The notes: generated from the letters alone by a model not told the origin. Positions 1 through 10,439 are shown, counted from the stretch's first letter. The stretch: 64,000 bases of DNA from Sacculina carcini (GCA_916048095.2 OU696576.1:5747664-5811663), one strand, 5' to 3'. Numbers and translations: made by a program.

Positions 1-411
1 GAAATGACGGGGCAGCAAAATGTTCGTCAAACAAATGATCGGCAACCGATCAGAAAGAAAAAAACAATGCTGACGGGAATGTCTAAATCGTCTAAGCTGC
101 CAACGGTATCACGTTTATACCAGGCAAACGTGTTCGTCACTCGTTTTCATGCGAATGTGACGAGTGAAGATGTTGCGTGTCATCTCTCCCAGTGCGTGAA
201 CATGCAGGTGAGCGACATAAATGTTGAGAAGTTGACAACAAAACACTCATCCTACAGTAGTTTCCATGTGACATGCTACTGTACCGATCCATCAATATTC
301 ATGACTCCAGACGTTTGGCCGGAGGGCTGCCTTTTCCGGCGCTGGCGACAAGCCGCCCAGCAGAAAGGTCAACAACGACAGGCTGAACAGCCCGTTCAAG
401 CTGACGATTGA
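1..411 (+). CDS. LINE ORF1 protein, C-terminal part
   Basis: The frame is open to the left edge, so the true start is unseen; the first ATG is at base 4. The visible 136 codons are basic near the start. They hold the block YSSFHVTCYC followed by PDVWPEGCLFRRW, a pattern I associate with the C-terminus of CR1/L2-type ORF1 RNA-binding proteins (an F-x-V strand, then an aromatic WP-x-G-x-x-xRR motif). The role would be nucleic-acid binding in the LINE RNP. The stop is TGA at 409-411. The next 16 codons, up to the ORF2 ATG at 460, are in the same frame and have no stop, so ORF1 and ORF2 are separated by that one TGA only. The base context is TGA-CTA. Confidence 0.7.
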   Translation, partial: EMTGQQNVRQTNDRQPIRKKKTMLTGMSKSSKLPTVSRLYQANVFVTRFHANVTSEDVACHLSQCVNMQVSDINVEKLTTKHSSYSSFHVTCYCTDPSIFMTPDVWPEGCLFRRWRQAAQQKGQQRQAEQPVQADD

Positions 412-459
412 CTATGTGACGTTGACCATGGCGTCAGCCTACAAAAACTAGCTGACTCT

Positions 460-3345
460 ATGGAAAAACTAAATGGTCAATTTGCATTATGGAATGCACG
501 TTCAATTCGAAACGTGCCTATGGCAGTATTTGAGATTCTCACACGAGATATTGATTTTATGTGTATTGTGGAGACTTGGTTATCTGAGCCTGAATTGTCG
601 GCGTTTAATGCAGCTTTACCGTATGGTTTTTCTGCTATACATAAGTGTCGTAGCAGCGGCACGGTCGGTGGTGGAATTTCGCTGATTCACAACAGTAAGT
701 TTGTCACGCAGACTGTTGATGCTCTTAATGAGCCTACGTCGTTTGAATATTTGTGTGTTCGTGTCACCAACACCTATGTCTGTACTCAACCACTTGCCAT
801 TCTTATTGTATACAGACCGGGATCTGTTTGTGATATGCGCTTTTTTGATGACTTTGGTTGCATCCTTGATCAACTATGTGCCCTTTTTGGTGAAAACTTT
901 GTTATTTGTGGAGACTTTAATTACTGGATGGACAATCCTGGTCTAAAGTCTAACACACAGTCGTTTATCGACCTTCTGTCGTTGTATGGCTTGCAGAATC
1001 GTGTTATTGGTTCGACACATCAGTGTGGACATACACTAGACTTGGTCATTACACCCGATTCTATCAACAAAACTGAACTCTGCCATGATATATTTGTCCT
1101 TCCCATTGACACTTCATTCTCGGATCACGCTGTCATTCTGTTCCAAATTGAAATTAATATTCGTCTGAAACAATTGCGTCAGATTTCATATTTTGATTAC
1201 TCGCATTTTGATGAGAATGCTATGCTTACACTTATTTTCTCTATTTTTGCAGGGGAAAACTACGTAGGTCTACCTATTGAATGTCTTTACTATTTCTTTA
1301 CTGATTCGCTTATTGCTATCAGGGACTATTGCATCAAATTTGTAAAAAAGAATTTCAAATTCGCTAGAGGATCGCCATGGTACAATGGGTCTCTTGCTCA
1401 AATGAAGAGGCATTGTCGTCATTCTGAGCGCAGATTCAGACGCCTACACTCGGCCAATGCGGCAAGTCAGTTCAGTGTTGATCGAAACAAATATGTTAGA
1501 GCTTGTGAGATAGCCAAACGACACTACTACAACGGCAAACTTGACGAGTGTTGCAACAATTCACGTATAACCTGGTCAATTTTGAACCGTCTTCTGGGCA
1601 ATGAAGATGAATCTCCATTGCCTACCGGTAATCCCACATTTTTGGCTCAGGCTTTTGCTGACTTCTTCAAATCGAAGTTGGATCGTATAATGGATGCATT
1701 TCACACTACTAACCCGTCTATCTCTGAATTTACCCGTGGCATTGTCTCTCCTATTGCGTCATTCTCTCAGATTGACGTGTCTTGTTGTATGAAGTTGATG
1801 GCAGCATCAAATAAGCATACTTCCGATCAGGATCCTATTCGTTTTGACAAGATTGTACCTGCGCTAGTCCATCTTTTGCCATTTATCACATACCTGATAA
1901 ATGCCTGTTTTCTGCATGGAAGGTTTTTGGGCGGAAAACATGCTGTAATATCACCGCTCTTGAAAAAGTCATCGCTGAATCGGGAGACACTATCTAATTA
2001 TCGTCCTGTTTCCATGATACCTTGGATCTCCAAGCTGATTGAGTCCGCCATACATGAACAACTGTGTGAACATTTGGAAATAAACAATATCATCGGTCCT
2101 CATCAATCAGGTTTCCGTGAACATCATTCTACTGAAACTGCTTTGTTGTATATGTATAATTTTGCTCTTGAAAAAAAGCTTTGTCACAGCAAAGTTATGC
2201 TCGTTCTAATTGACTTTTCCTCAGCGTTTGACACTGTCAGCCATGACATCTTGTTGAATGACTTGCGGCATTGTGGAATCTCTGGATCTGCGCTTTGTCT
2301 TCTACAGGATTATCTTATGGACAGAACACAATCTGTCACAGTGAGTGGCTGTCACAGTGCTCCGTTTCCATTGCATAGCGGGGTGCCACAAGGATCGGTA
2401 CTTGGCCCGCTCTTGTTCAACGTCTATGTATCCTCAATCAGTCGAGTTCTTGATGATTTTCACAATGTTGATTATCAGATATTTGCAGATGATGTGCAGC
2501 TGTTCTTCTCCTACGATGATGAAACTGAAGCTCGTCAACGTATTACATCTGTCATGAACAACATTGAGACTTGGGCTAAGTCTCGAAAATTGTGTCTAAA
2601 TCCGGCTAAGACCATTTTCTTAGTTTTTTCGAATAGCCCGAACATACCTGCAAACTCTTTGTCACTCGGTGTTGATTTATCACTGTCTGCAAAAAATTTG
2701 GGTATTGTATTTGATAGCCAACTGTCATTCTCAAACCAAGTTGATGCTCTTATTAAATCTTGCAGTTATCACATTCGTCGTATTTATGCCATCAGAAGAT
2801 ATCTTTCCACTACCTCAACCAGGGCAATTGTTGAAAGCGTTGTAATGTCGCGAATTTACTATTGCTGTTCGCTTTATTTGAATTTACCACATAGACAACT
2901 TCGCAGAATTCAGCGTATTATAAACAAAGCGTGCAGGCTAATATTTCGACTTTCAGTTCGAGCACATATAACTGAGCATCTTATTCGACTATCATGGCTT
3001 CCGATAAAAGGTATTATTGAGTTTAGGATAGTGTGTCTTGTCTACATGGCAATGTTCTTCAAGTCGCCAGCTTATGTTAACAATTGGCTGGAGCTCAAGT
3101 CTACGACTTCACACAATCTACGTTCGGATGACAAACAGTTTCTGGATACACCTAAATACCCTTCTCGAGACACCAGGTATTCCAGATGTTTTCGTTATGA
3201 AGCTCCTCGTCTCTTCAATAAGCTGCCGTTGTATGTGAGAAGTGCTCCCTCATTTTCTGTTTTTAAAAATAGGGCTAAAAAGCATTACCAGTGCATATGT
3301 TATGACACGTCACTGCTCGCCATTAAACACCCATATGCGCTATGA
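460..3345 (+). CDS. LINE ORF2: AP-like endonuclease plus reverse transcriptase
   Basis: An intact 961-codon ORF. The endonuclease comes first: NARSIRN from residue 12, catalytic E38 in ETWL, GGGISLIHNS, GDFN at 151-154 and SDH at 221-223. A linker follows, then the RT: NYRPVS, QSGFREHHSTETAL, D585 in LIDFSSAFD, GVPQGSVLGPLLF, and FADD at 675-678. The C-terminus has RRIQRIINKACRLIFRL and ends with APRLFNKLP, as in L2 and CR1 elements. No frameshift or internal stop is seen and all catalytic residues I can recognise are present, so this copy may be young or recently active. The function is target nicking and target-primed reverse transcription. The ATG at 460 is chosen because the endonuclease begins about eight residues later. 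Confidence 0.93.
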   Translation: MEKLNGQFALWNARSIRNVPMAVFEILTRDIDFMCIVETWLSEPELSAFNAALPYGFSAIHKCRSSGTVGGGISLIHNSKFVTQTVDALNEPTSFEYLCVRVTNTYVCTQPLAILIVYRPGSVCDMRFFDDFGCILDQLCALFGENFVICGDFNYWMDNPGLKSNTQSFIDLLSLYGLQNRVIGSTHQCGHTLDLVITPDSINKTELCHDIFVLPIDTSFSDHAVILFQIEINIRLKQLRQISYFDYSHFDENAMLTLIFSIFAGENYVGLPIECLYYFFTDSLIAIRDYCIKFVKKNFKFARGSPWYNGSLAQMKRHCRHSERRFRRLHSANAASQFSVDRNKYVRACEIAKRHYYNGKLDECCNNSRITWSILNRLLGNEDESPLPTGNPTFLAQAFADFFKSKLDRIMDAFHTTNPSISEFTRGIVSPIASFSQIDVSCCMKLMAASNKHTSDQDPIRFDKIVPALVHLLPFITYLINACFLHGRFLGGKHAVISPLLKKSSLNRETLSNYRPVSMIPWISKLIESAIHEQLCEHLEINNIIGPHQSGFREHHSTETALLYMYNFALEKKLCHSKVMLVLIDFSSAFDTVSHDILLNDLRHCGISGSALCLLQDYLMDRTQSVTVSGCHSAPFPLHSGVPQGSVLGPLLFNVYVSSISRVLDDFHNVDYQIFADDVQLFFSYDDETEARQRITSVMNNIETWAKSRKLCLNPAKTIFLVFSNSPNIPANSLSLGVDLSLSAKNLGIVFDSQLSFSNQVDALIKSCSYHIRRIYAIRRYLSTTSTRAIVESVVMSRIYYCCSLYLNLPHRQLRRIQRIINKACRLIFRLSVRAHITEHLIRLSWLPIKGIIEFRIVCLVYMAMFFKSPAYVNNWLELKSTTSHNLRSDDKQFLDTPKYPSRDTRYSRCFRYEAPRLFNKLPLYVRSAPSFSVFKNRAKKHYQCICYDTSLLAIKHPYAL

Positions 3346-3575
3346 TGTCTTTTATTCTAATGTTATTGTATTATTCATGTTATTAGATTTACTTGTTATC
3401 ATTGTACATGCACTAATGTTTCATTCATTGAGAGTGTGATTGAGGTGCGTTTTGTCCTGTATTGAGCTTCATATGTATATGTGAGTATATGCGTGTATGA
3501 TTGTATGCGGGTGTGCACTTGTATGTATGTGTGCATATGTACATGCATGCATGAGTATGTTCATGTAGGCATATA

Positions 3576-3576
<1 letters not shown>

Positions 3577-3608
<32 letters not shown>
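3577..3608 (+). repeat. (TG)n microsatellite in LINE 3' UTR
   Basis: An uninterrupted TG tract just before the 3' end of the L2-like LINE. It is preceded by a degenerate purine-pyrimidine region (GTATGTGTGCATATGTAC type). Confidence 0.9.
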
Positions 3609-3609
<1 letters not shown>

Positions 3610-3778
3610 CGCTTTTGAGAATTTGTGAAACTATTGTAAAGGCGCATTATAAATGTTCAATAAATGAAAATGAAAAATGAAATGGTTGAATACTGGAATA
3701 GACGAGATAAAAAACGTGTTCGGTAAATCGTATCAGTTCGCTATCGATACATTGTGTATTGTACAATGGGTGTGGCAT

Positions 3779-4081
3779 TTATTTGATCTTACGGTAGACT
3801 GGTTGGCCGTGTGCGGTAATTGTCAATAGAAAATCAGTTTTACTCATTTGGAATCCTTCGTAGCGTTTTGTAGGTACACGAAAATGTTTTCTTTCAGCAA
3901 ACGTCTTCATAATAATCTCGTTGACGAACGCTAGTTGATCTGAACTGTTGCCCAAGTTGTTCGTGCCGTTGTTGGTAGTGGGTGGAGAGTAGATCAAAGT
4001 TTCGTCATGTAGTGATAGGAAAATGTGACTGATACGAATTTCGAAGGTTAAAAACAGTTTGTTGAGGATGTCGTTGCGCAT
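3779..4081 (-). other. Unrecognised coding-like ORF, 100 codons
   Basis: A minus-strand ORF that starts 40 bp from the left arm of the long inverted repeat. The product has an N-terminal amphipathic stretch (NKLFLTFEIRISHIFLSLHD), a low-complexity TTNNGTNN segment, and a basic C-terminus (VPTKRYEGF). I do not recognise it. The composition looks more coding than the surrounding AT-rich DNA, and a similarly oriented unrecognised piece lies beyond the other repeat arm (8758-9200). The two may be parts of one disrupted locus, but that is inference. Confidence 0.3.
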
Positions 4082-4120
4082 TTTGCGATTGGCCGCCGTG
4101 TTCAGAACGGGAACATAGCA

Positions 4121-5890
4121 ACTACCACTACGAACAATTACCTCTACACCAGTCCCAGCTCTCTTATCTTTCTATGTGCCTTGGCGTAACTGCAACCGAG
4201 ACGCAATGGTCTCAACACAGACAGAGCGAGGAGAAACCCTAGTTGTAACTAGTGATGCAAAAAACCGTTTTTTGCGTTTTTTTGCAAAAAAACATGTTTT
4301 TTTAGTTTTTTTTGTTTTTTTAGAATTAGCCCCAATTGTCATCGGATGTGAGATTTTAGTACATAGAAATGAGTTCAATTGATGTTTTGTACATCTTTAC
4401 GTGTCTTATTTCAAAGAAAATTTGATAATAGTATAAAAAACAAGAATATTCATCAATAAATACCTCAGGAGAGTGTTTGAAAGTGCATCCGGGTCCGGTG
4501 GTTTAGGTTTTTTTCATTGATAAAACCCATGTTTTTGAAGATGGTTATAATTATGTGGATATTTGAAATAATTTGTCAGCATAACAAAACAAATTCATTG
4601 AATAATCATGTTTTTTTTAAAGAAACCATGTTTTTTATGAAAAAATGCAATGATGTTTTTCAAACTGGTTTTAAATTCGTTTTATTAATGTACAGGTCCA
4701 GAAAATGTTGGCAGCAGAACAAGACAAGCTAATTGGTTGGTCAAGTGTTTTTTTTGACAAACGTTCATTTAAACTAACGCTTTTCTAATGAAACAATGTT
4801 TTCTAAAACAGTATCTATGTAAGATAGATTTGATTAATGTACGTTCAAATAACTTTTGTATAGCAAGTAGCCTGCTGGTACGTATAAGCGTCTGGTTAAA
4901 CCACTTAATTTAAACTGTTCTTTTAAACTATGGTTTTTTTCAAAATATATTTTTTGGAAAAACTGTTTTCGTACATGTAGAGATTGCGAAAAAAATTGGC
5001 GGCAGATCAAGGAAAGTTTAACCAAATTAACTGTTTTTTTTATTAGTAACCTGTTTTTAGAACTGGTTTTATGGATGATGGTTTCTTTGATGTAGTTATT
5101 TGTGTTCAAATACTTTTTTGTACATCAAATATATTTCCTCAGTTGTTTTTTTCCTACACGAAAATATTGTCCGTTTTTCTGGTCCGTTGCCACTGCGACC
5201 CGCTTTTATTCGTAGTCTCGTTAGGGACACTAAGTTTGTGTGCATATTCGTAGTATTTATGTAAATATTTGCAGTGTTTGTACTCTTATATTTGCGAATA
5301 ATTGATCTGCTGAATGAAATGATGAAACTTATTATAACCAACGTAGTTAATTTCTGGCATTAAAAAGTTAATGTGTAAAAAACGAAATAAAATTATGCCG
5401 CCTGTTGTTTTTTTAAAAAACAGTTTCAGATTTTAGCATAAAAACGGTTCTCAAACCCTGCTTTCTTACACAATGATTAACTCAATAATTGAATGCAAAA
5501 CTGTACTGTACATAGAAGTGCCGTACAGTACCGTGCAAACAATGATATTAGGCCTTTCATACACATTATAACAATTATATTGTGCATATTTAATGATAAT
5601 TCAATTTGATAGGGACACTAATAGCATGAATAACCCATGTGTTGATGAAAATAATTCATTTAACATCCCAAATATATCATTTCCATAATTTGAATTCTTT
5701 GCATGACTCTTCAAAAAAACAAAAAAAACGTGTTTTTTTTGTCGCGTTTTTTTTGGCAAAAAAAGTGTTTTTTTTTTAAAAAAAACGTCGGTTTTTTTTA
5801 GGTCGCATCTCTAGTTGTAACCGTCTTAGCTGCATTTTCCCATACTCTGTCTCTCTCGCGGTGGTCGTCCACTAATCATAGGCGCACCCA
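4121..5890. repeat. Long inverted repeat, left arm (split by hT1)
   Basis: About 200 bp of this arm (4121-4249 and 5822-5890) matches the reverse complement of 8523-8724, at roughly 85-90% by eye. Shared blocks include ACCACTACGAACAATTACCT, GGTCTCAACACAGACA and GTCCACTAATCATAGGCGCA. The arm is interrupted by the hAT-type element at 4250-5813, so the inverted repeat is older than that insertion. Together the arms would bound an element of about 4.6 kb, or about 1 kb without the nested LINE and hT copy. Confidence 0.85.
4250..5813 (+). mobile_element. hT1: complete non-autonomous hAT-type element
   Basis: 1,564 bp, flanked by a perfect 8-bp target duplication GTTGTAAC (4242-4249 and 5814-5821), the hAT hallmark. 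The ends are TAGTGATGC on the left and, read inward from the right, TAGAGATGCGACC; both fit the hAT YARNG end consensus. About 100 bp inside each end is packed with runs of T and A (5-10 nt). The interior has only short ORFs and no transposase motif, so it must be mobilised in trans. It is closely similar over its whole length to hT2 (40349-41900). Confidence 0.93.
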
Positions 5891-6084
5891 GTCTCAAATA
5901 TAATGGGGTTTGATCAGGAATTTATCAACTTATCTCAGCAGCTGTCAATGTGAATCGTTGAGAATGTAGAGCCAACATCACCACTATTTCAGTTTATAAC
6001 AAACAATTACATAAACCAGTCGTTCCAACAACTAGCAATGCTCAACAGTAGCAGCTCTCGTAGCTTTGTTTTCGTGGGGAACCT
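5891..6084. other. Interior of inverted-repeat element, nothing recognised
   Basis: AT-rich sequence between the left inverted-repeat arm and the second LINE. I see no coding or repeat signal in it. Confidence 0.5.
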
Positions 6085-6099
6085 AGGAACTAAACCTAA

Positions 6100-8187
6100 A
6101 CCTTCTCTTTCCGTGATTACAGGGCATACAACCCAGAACGTTTTACCGCTTACATCCACCATTATCTATCTCCTTCTGCATATTTGCATCTTCTTCCCAC
6201 TAAACTTGAATCCTTCTTCAATTCTCAGCTTACGCTTATTGCTGATCAAATTTTTCCACTCCGCACCATTCGTGGTAATAAACGGCCACCACCATCTCCC
6301 TGGTCCTCACCATTCCTGGTCTCACTCCAGCGCTCCCAACGTCGACTAGAACGACGCTGGAGACGCACCCGGTCTCCTACTGATTGGTCTGCATTCACTT
6401 CTTTTCGCGCTCATTACATTTCCTCTCTCCGTGCTGCAAAGGAATCATATTACTCAAATCACATACCATCACTATTATCTTCCCCGAAATCACTCTGGTC
6501 AACTCTTAACTCTCTTCTGGGTCGTAAACCGAATCGTCCTGCGCCCACCATCACCTGTTTTGATTTTGCCGAATTTTTCACCGATAAGATCGTCGCTTTA
6601 CGCACATCTCTTCCAATATATACAAACCGCGTCCTTCCCCCTGCCCCCGTATCTGGTTCATTTACTGCTTTTAGCCATGTACCAATATCCACCACAATAC
6701 GTCTCATCACTAACACCAAAAAATCATTTTGTCCTTCAAATCCAATTAATTTTACCATGGTATCTTCCTCTCTCCACCTTCTGGCTCCTATTCTGACACA
6801 CCTTATAAATGCCTCTTTCCTTCATGGGACTTTTCTTACCAGTAAAAATGCCATTCTCATTCCTATTCTCAAAAAGCCTTCCCTTGACCCAAACATTCTA
6901 AATAGTTACCGACCAGTTTCACTTCTTCCATTTTCATCCTAAATTCTTGAGTCCGCCATTTATCATCAACTAGCATCTTACCTCTACAACAACCGTCTTC
7001 TTGATGACCTACAATCAGGGTTTGCTCCTTATCGTTCCACTGAAACTGCTCTTGTCCGCCTTCATCACGATTTACTTTTTCATTTTTCTCAAAAATCTCC
7101 CGTAGTCATCACTCTCCTTGATCATCCGTCATCCGCATTTGACCTTGTTGATCACAAAATTCTTATTCAGGATCTCTTGTCCATAGGAATATCTCATTCT
7201 GCTCTTTCTCTTCTCACTTCCTATCTCACTAATCGCTCCTACTCAGTTCTATTTGATAGTTGTGGGTCTCAAAATTTCCCTCTTTCATCAGGTGTCCCCC
7301 AGGGCTCATCACTTGGTCCTATCCTTTTCAACGTTTACATGACATCTCTATGTCCAATACTACGAAATTTATCTATTCCTTTTCACATATACGCAGATGA
7401 CGTTCAGTTCTTTCTTCCTCTGTCTGAGCAAAACTATATTCCTCATATCATAAATAATATCTCAGCGTGGGCTTCTTCTCGTTCGCTCATAATAAATTCC
7501 TCAAAAACTCAATACATCGTACTTCACCCGCCTAAGATCCATCCTCCTCTATCTGACTTTCCTCTTTCCTCATCAGTACGTGACCTCGGTGTCTTACTAG
7601 ATCCTCATTTGTCATTTCAAAAACATTTTACTTCTACAGCTGGCACCTGCCGTCTAATCCTTCGAAACCTCTACCTCATCCGCCCCTACATTGATTCATC
7701 AATTGCACAATCTCTGGTATCTGCTCTCATCATTCCTCGTATTGACTACTGTAATGCACTGTTTCTTCATCTTCCACAGAAGTCACTCAACATTTTACAA
7801 TCTATTCTTAATCAAGCCTGCCGCTTCATTCTTCGCCTTCCTCCGCATCATCCCACATCATCCCATCTACGTGATCTTGGTATTCTTCCTATTCCTTATC
7901 GCGTTCAACACAAAATCTGCACACTCACCTATAAACTCTTGCATTCTCCTGACTCTCCACAGTATTTACTTGAACTTCTTTCTCCACATCCGTGTCCTCG
8001 TGATACAAGACAAACTAAAATCCTTCTTGAACCTCGTTGTCACTGTGAATCTTCTTGGTTTACACGCTCCTTCCAACACGCTGCTCCTCGCATATACAAT
8101 AGCCTCCCATCTCACCTACTGTCCTCTCCCTCGCTTAAATCCTTCTCGAAACAGCTACATTCTCACCTTCTTTCACAGTTGAATTAA
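6100..8187 (+). pseudogene. L2-like LINE ORF2 remnant: linker and RT
   Basis: A single reading frame runs from about 6100 to the natural stop at 8185-8187, broken by one in-frame TAA at 6940-6942. In order it holds the linker (YISSLRAAKESYYS, SPKSLWSTLNSLLG), NSYRPVSLLPFSS just before the TAA, QSGFAPYRSTETAL, SSAFDLVDHKIL, GVPQGSSLGPILFNVYM, YADDVQFFLP and the C-terminal QSILNQACRFILRLPP and APRIYNSLP blocks. The palm motif reads LLDHPSSAFD, one residue longer than the usual LLDxSSAFD, so the catalytic spacing is altered. The copy is inactive: it lacks the endonuclease and has a stop. Otherwise the frame is well preserved, which suggests a fairly recent insertion. Confidence 0.88.
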
Positions 8188-8258
8188 ACATATTGCATGT
8201 ATTGAACTATTTGAATGCTGCTGTGCAATTTGATGGCTTGTATGTGTTTGTTTTTTAA

Positions 8259-8355
8259 ATGTATATATGTGTATGTGTGTGTGTATATATATATATATAT
8301 GTGTGTATATATATATGTGTGTGTGTGTATATGTATATGTTTATGTATATATATA
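8259..8355 (+). repeat. Compound (TG)/(TA) microsatellite
   Basis: Mixed TGTGTG and TATATA runs in the 3' UTR of the second L2-like LINE, shortly before its tail. Confidence 0.9.
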
Positions 8356-8522
8356 GCCTGTTGGAGGCTCAATACATTGAATTTGAATTTGAACTGCGCC
8401 TACGAACCATTACGCCTACGCTTCAGACCCAGCAATCTTACTCTTTCTTGTTAGGTTAGGTTAGATAAGGCTATTTATTTTACATTATACTAACAATCAC
8501 TCGTCATACAACCATTCGCCAC

Positions 8523-8724
8523 TAGGTGCGCCTATGATTAGTGGACGACGAACGCGAGAGAGACAGAGTACGGGAAAATGCAGCTAGAACGGTTACGCCC
8601 AGAATTTCTCCTCGCTTTGTCTGTGTTGAGACCATTGCGCCTCGGTTGCATTTATGCCCAGGCACATAGAAAGAGTAAGAGAGCTTAGACTGGTGTAGAG
8701 GTAATTGTTCGTAGTGGTAGCTGT
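8523..8724. repeat. Long inverted repeat, right arm
   Basis: Uninterrupted partner of the arm at 4121-4249 plus 5822-5890. It gives the original sequence of the hT1 insertion site, confirming that the hT1 target duplication was created on insertion. Confidence 0.85.
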
Positions 8725-8757
8725 ACTAGCTCCTTCAGAACAACGTGAATTACACCA

Positions 8758-9200
8758 TCACGGTATACTATTTTCAAGCACGACTTTCCAGAACGGGTCG
8801 TGACAATACGTATAATCCATCTGTTCATCATGCTCCAGCTGTTTTTTCACACGCTTCGGGCTCTTGCGAATGTTGTTACCCCTGACAGGTCCGATGATTA
8901 CCCATACACGTTGACCGATTGTAGTTCCTCTGAGTACCGGTAAACGGTCGTTATCAATAAAGTCTATTTCGTAGCACTGTAGAGGCATTATATGTGGTTC
9001 AGACGTCACTGCAGCCACAGGTGTATCGTTGAAAATATATTGTCGACAATATTTTCAAATGTCAACACGCCGCTTTGCACCTCCATACCGCTTGCACGAA
9101 CAGTGTTGAATGCTAATCCTGTGTACACACCAACCATTTGTTTGTAACAATGTCCAATTACGACTTTTATTGCACACCTGACGTATTGATCGGAAGTAGA
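8758..9200 (-). pseudogene. Unrecognised coding-like region, two frames
   Basis: The downstream half (8758-9018) encodes MPLQCYEIDFIDNDRLPVLR, GQRVWVIIGPVRGNN and a KKQLEHDEQMDYTYCHDP stretch. The upstream half (9006 to about 9200) encodes YVRCAIKVVIGHCYKQMVG and GVLTFENIVDNIF in another frame. The two overlap near 9010-9050, so a frame change or deletion may separate them. Hydrophobic strands alternating with charged segments look like real protein, but I cannot name a family. It points toward the right inverted-repeat arm and ends 35 bp from it. It may belong with the piece at 3779-4081. Confidence 0.3.
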
Positions 9201-9217
9201 GGGGGAAGGGGGGGGGG

Positions 9218-10134
9218 TGTAACAGTGTTGTGTTTCAGTCTTGATAATTCTAGTGGAGCAGGCCTCCTGTCGTTGTACGCCGCGATAACTCTTATTGCCG
9301 GTTCCAAACACAGTTGATTGTTGAAGAAACAATGTATTGCGCCGTGATATTATATCTAATGTTGCTGTTCCTAACTCTATCTGTCCTAACGTTATATCCA
9401 GTGTTCTATCCTATCTGCTCTCCCGTTCTATCCTCTGGTGTTGCTATACTCTGTTCCGTTCCATTCTCCCTCTGAACCACTCCACTTCTCTACTGAATCT
9501 CCTCTACTGCTGCTGCTATCTCTCTCCATCCGCTGCCGCTTATATCTATCTATTCCTGCTGCTTCCCCATCTCTCTACTGCCGCTGCTCTTCTATCTATC
9601 TATCTATTTTCGAATGGTGAAAGCACTGTGCTTATATAGTGCTAGCTAGCGCCGCCTACAACATTCTCCAGCTCCAAGTTGTGCACGACCTCATTAGTTA
9701 CGGACCGCAAGGTCACCACAATGCAATACGCCCGGCAACACGCACATAGCCTTACACACTGGTGTGAGTGATATATGCGTGTGCCCGTGCTTCTCTGGTT
9801 TCTCTTAATGTCTTGCAGTGTATGTGTGTGTTTGTCTACGTGTGTGCAACCAATGCTGTGTTCTGTATTCTAACCTATCCTGGTGATGTATGTGTTTATG
9901 TGTGTGTGTGTGAGCGTGCGACCACTACTTTCTCGTTGCCTAACCTATTCTGGTGATGTATGTGTTTATGTGTGTGTGAGCATGCGATCACTACTTTCTC
10001 GTTGTCTAACCTATTCTATCCTATCCTATGCCATGTCTAATGCAACATGCAATACACAATGTACAAAACAAACGATTACTAGAAATAAGAATAAAAGTTA
10101 CATATAACACAGTCAAATATAAAACATTGTTACA
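9218..10134 (-). mobile_element. Solo LTR, family A (copy 1), fossil
   Basis: A 917-bp LTR starting TGTAACAGTG and ending CATTGTTACA, flanked by GGGGG on both sides (a 5-bp target duplication). Read on the minus strand it has a TATATAAGCACAGTGC promoter box in the middle and a U5-like GCGGCG-type block near the end. No internal gag or pol is attached, so it is a solo LTR. The same family occurs at 38147, 48593 and 63009. Confidence 0.85.
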
Positions 10135-10165
10135 GGGGGTCGTTGACCGGAAATTGCTGACACCC

Positions 10166-10269
10166 GACCGGTAGGTGGCGCTGGGGAAAAATAAATAATT
10201 ATCTAGCCTATACACCTGGCCGGTAGGTGGAGCTGGGGGAAACATCAATAATTATCTAGCCTACTTAAG
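10166..10269 (+). repeat. 52-bp tandem duplication
   Basis: Two diverged units of about 52 bp share CCGGTAGGTGG, CTGGGG and AATAATTATCTAGCCTA. It lies between the solo LTR and the gypsy pol fossil and has no coding content. Confidence 0.8.
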
Positions 10270-10439
10270 CTGCTTTCAAAAGGCAAAATTTCAAGTATTT
10301 CTCCGTTGAGCCTAAATATCTCACGATCACAAATCAACGCGTGGTATCAAGCTCTCCTAGATGAGTATCCCAGAATACTGTGGCCGAACAACCAATCAAA
10401 AATCAAACACAATACAACACATCGCATCGTCACTAACGA

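Larger units (their letters stand above)
1..3682 (+). mobile_element. L2-like LINE, near-complete 3' part
   Basis: A non-LTR retrotransposon that runs in from the left edge of the window. It has the end of ORF1, a full ORF2 with endonuclease and reverse transcriptase, and a 3' UTR of about 330 bp containing a (TG)n tract. The UTR is followed by an AATAAA at about 3656 and a short-unit tail of AATGAAAA type. The terminal GGCGCATTATAAATG-like stretch and the short-repeat tail resemble L2-clade 3' ends rather than a poly(A) tail. The L2 assignment is by eye from RT motifs and the 3' end; a CR1 relative is the alternative. The 5' end lies outside the window. Confidence 0.85.
6085..8395 (+). mobile_element. 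Second L2-like LINE, 5' truncated
   Basis: The insertion begins in the linker between endonuclease and RT, the usual 5' truncation of target-primed insertion. It ends after a (TG/TA)n tract with a tail of TTGAATTTGAATTTGAA units. It lies inside the inverted-repeat element. The different 3' tail unit and protein sequence show it is a separate family from the LINE at the left edge. Confidence 0.88.

Noticed and set aside
4262-4330. Poly(A)/poly(T) tail of a retrotransposon
   Set aside because: The T runs lie inside an element with 8-bp duplications and inverted ends at both sides, and A/T runs occur near both ends.
4517-4732. Small conserved protein shared by hT1 and hT2
   Set aside because: The two elements are alike along their entire length, coding or not, and the predicted peptide is AT-driven low complexity.
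3779-9200. Polinton/Maverick, from the inverted repeats plus unknown ORFs
   Set aside because: No PolB, integrase, ATPase or capsid motif is visible and the arms are short, so the family cannot be claimed.
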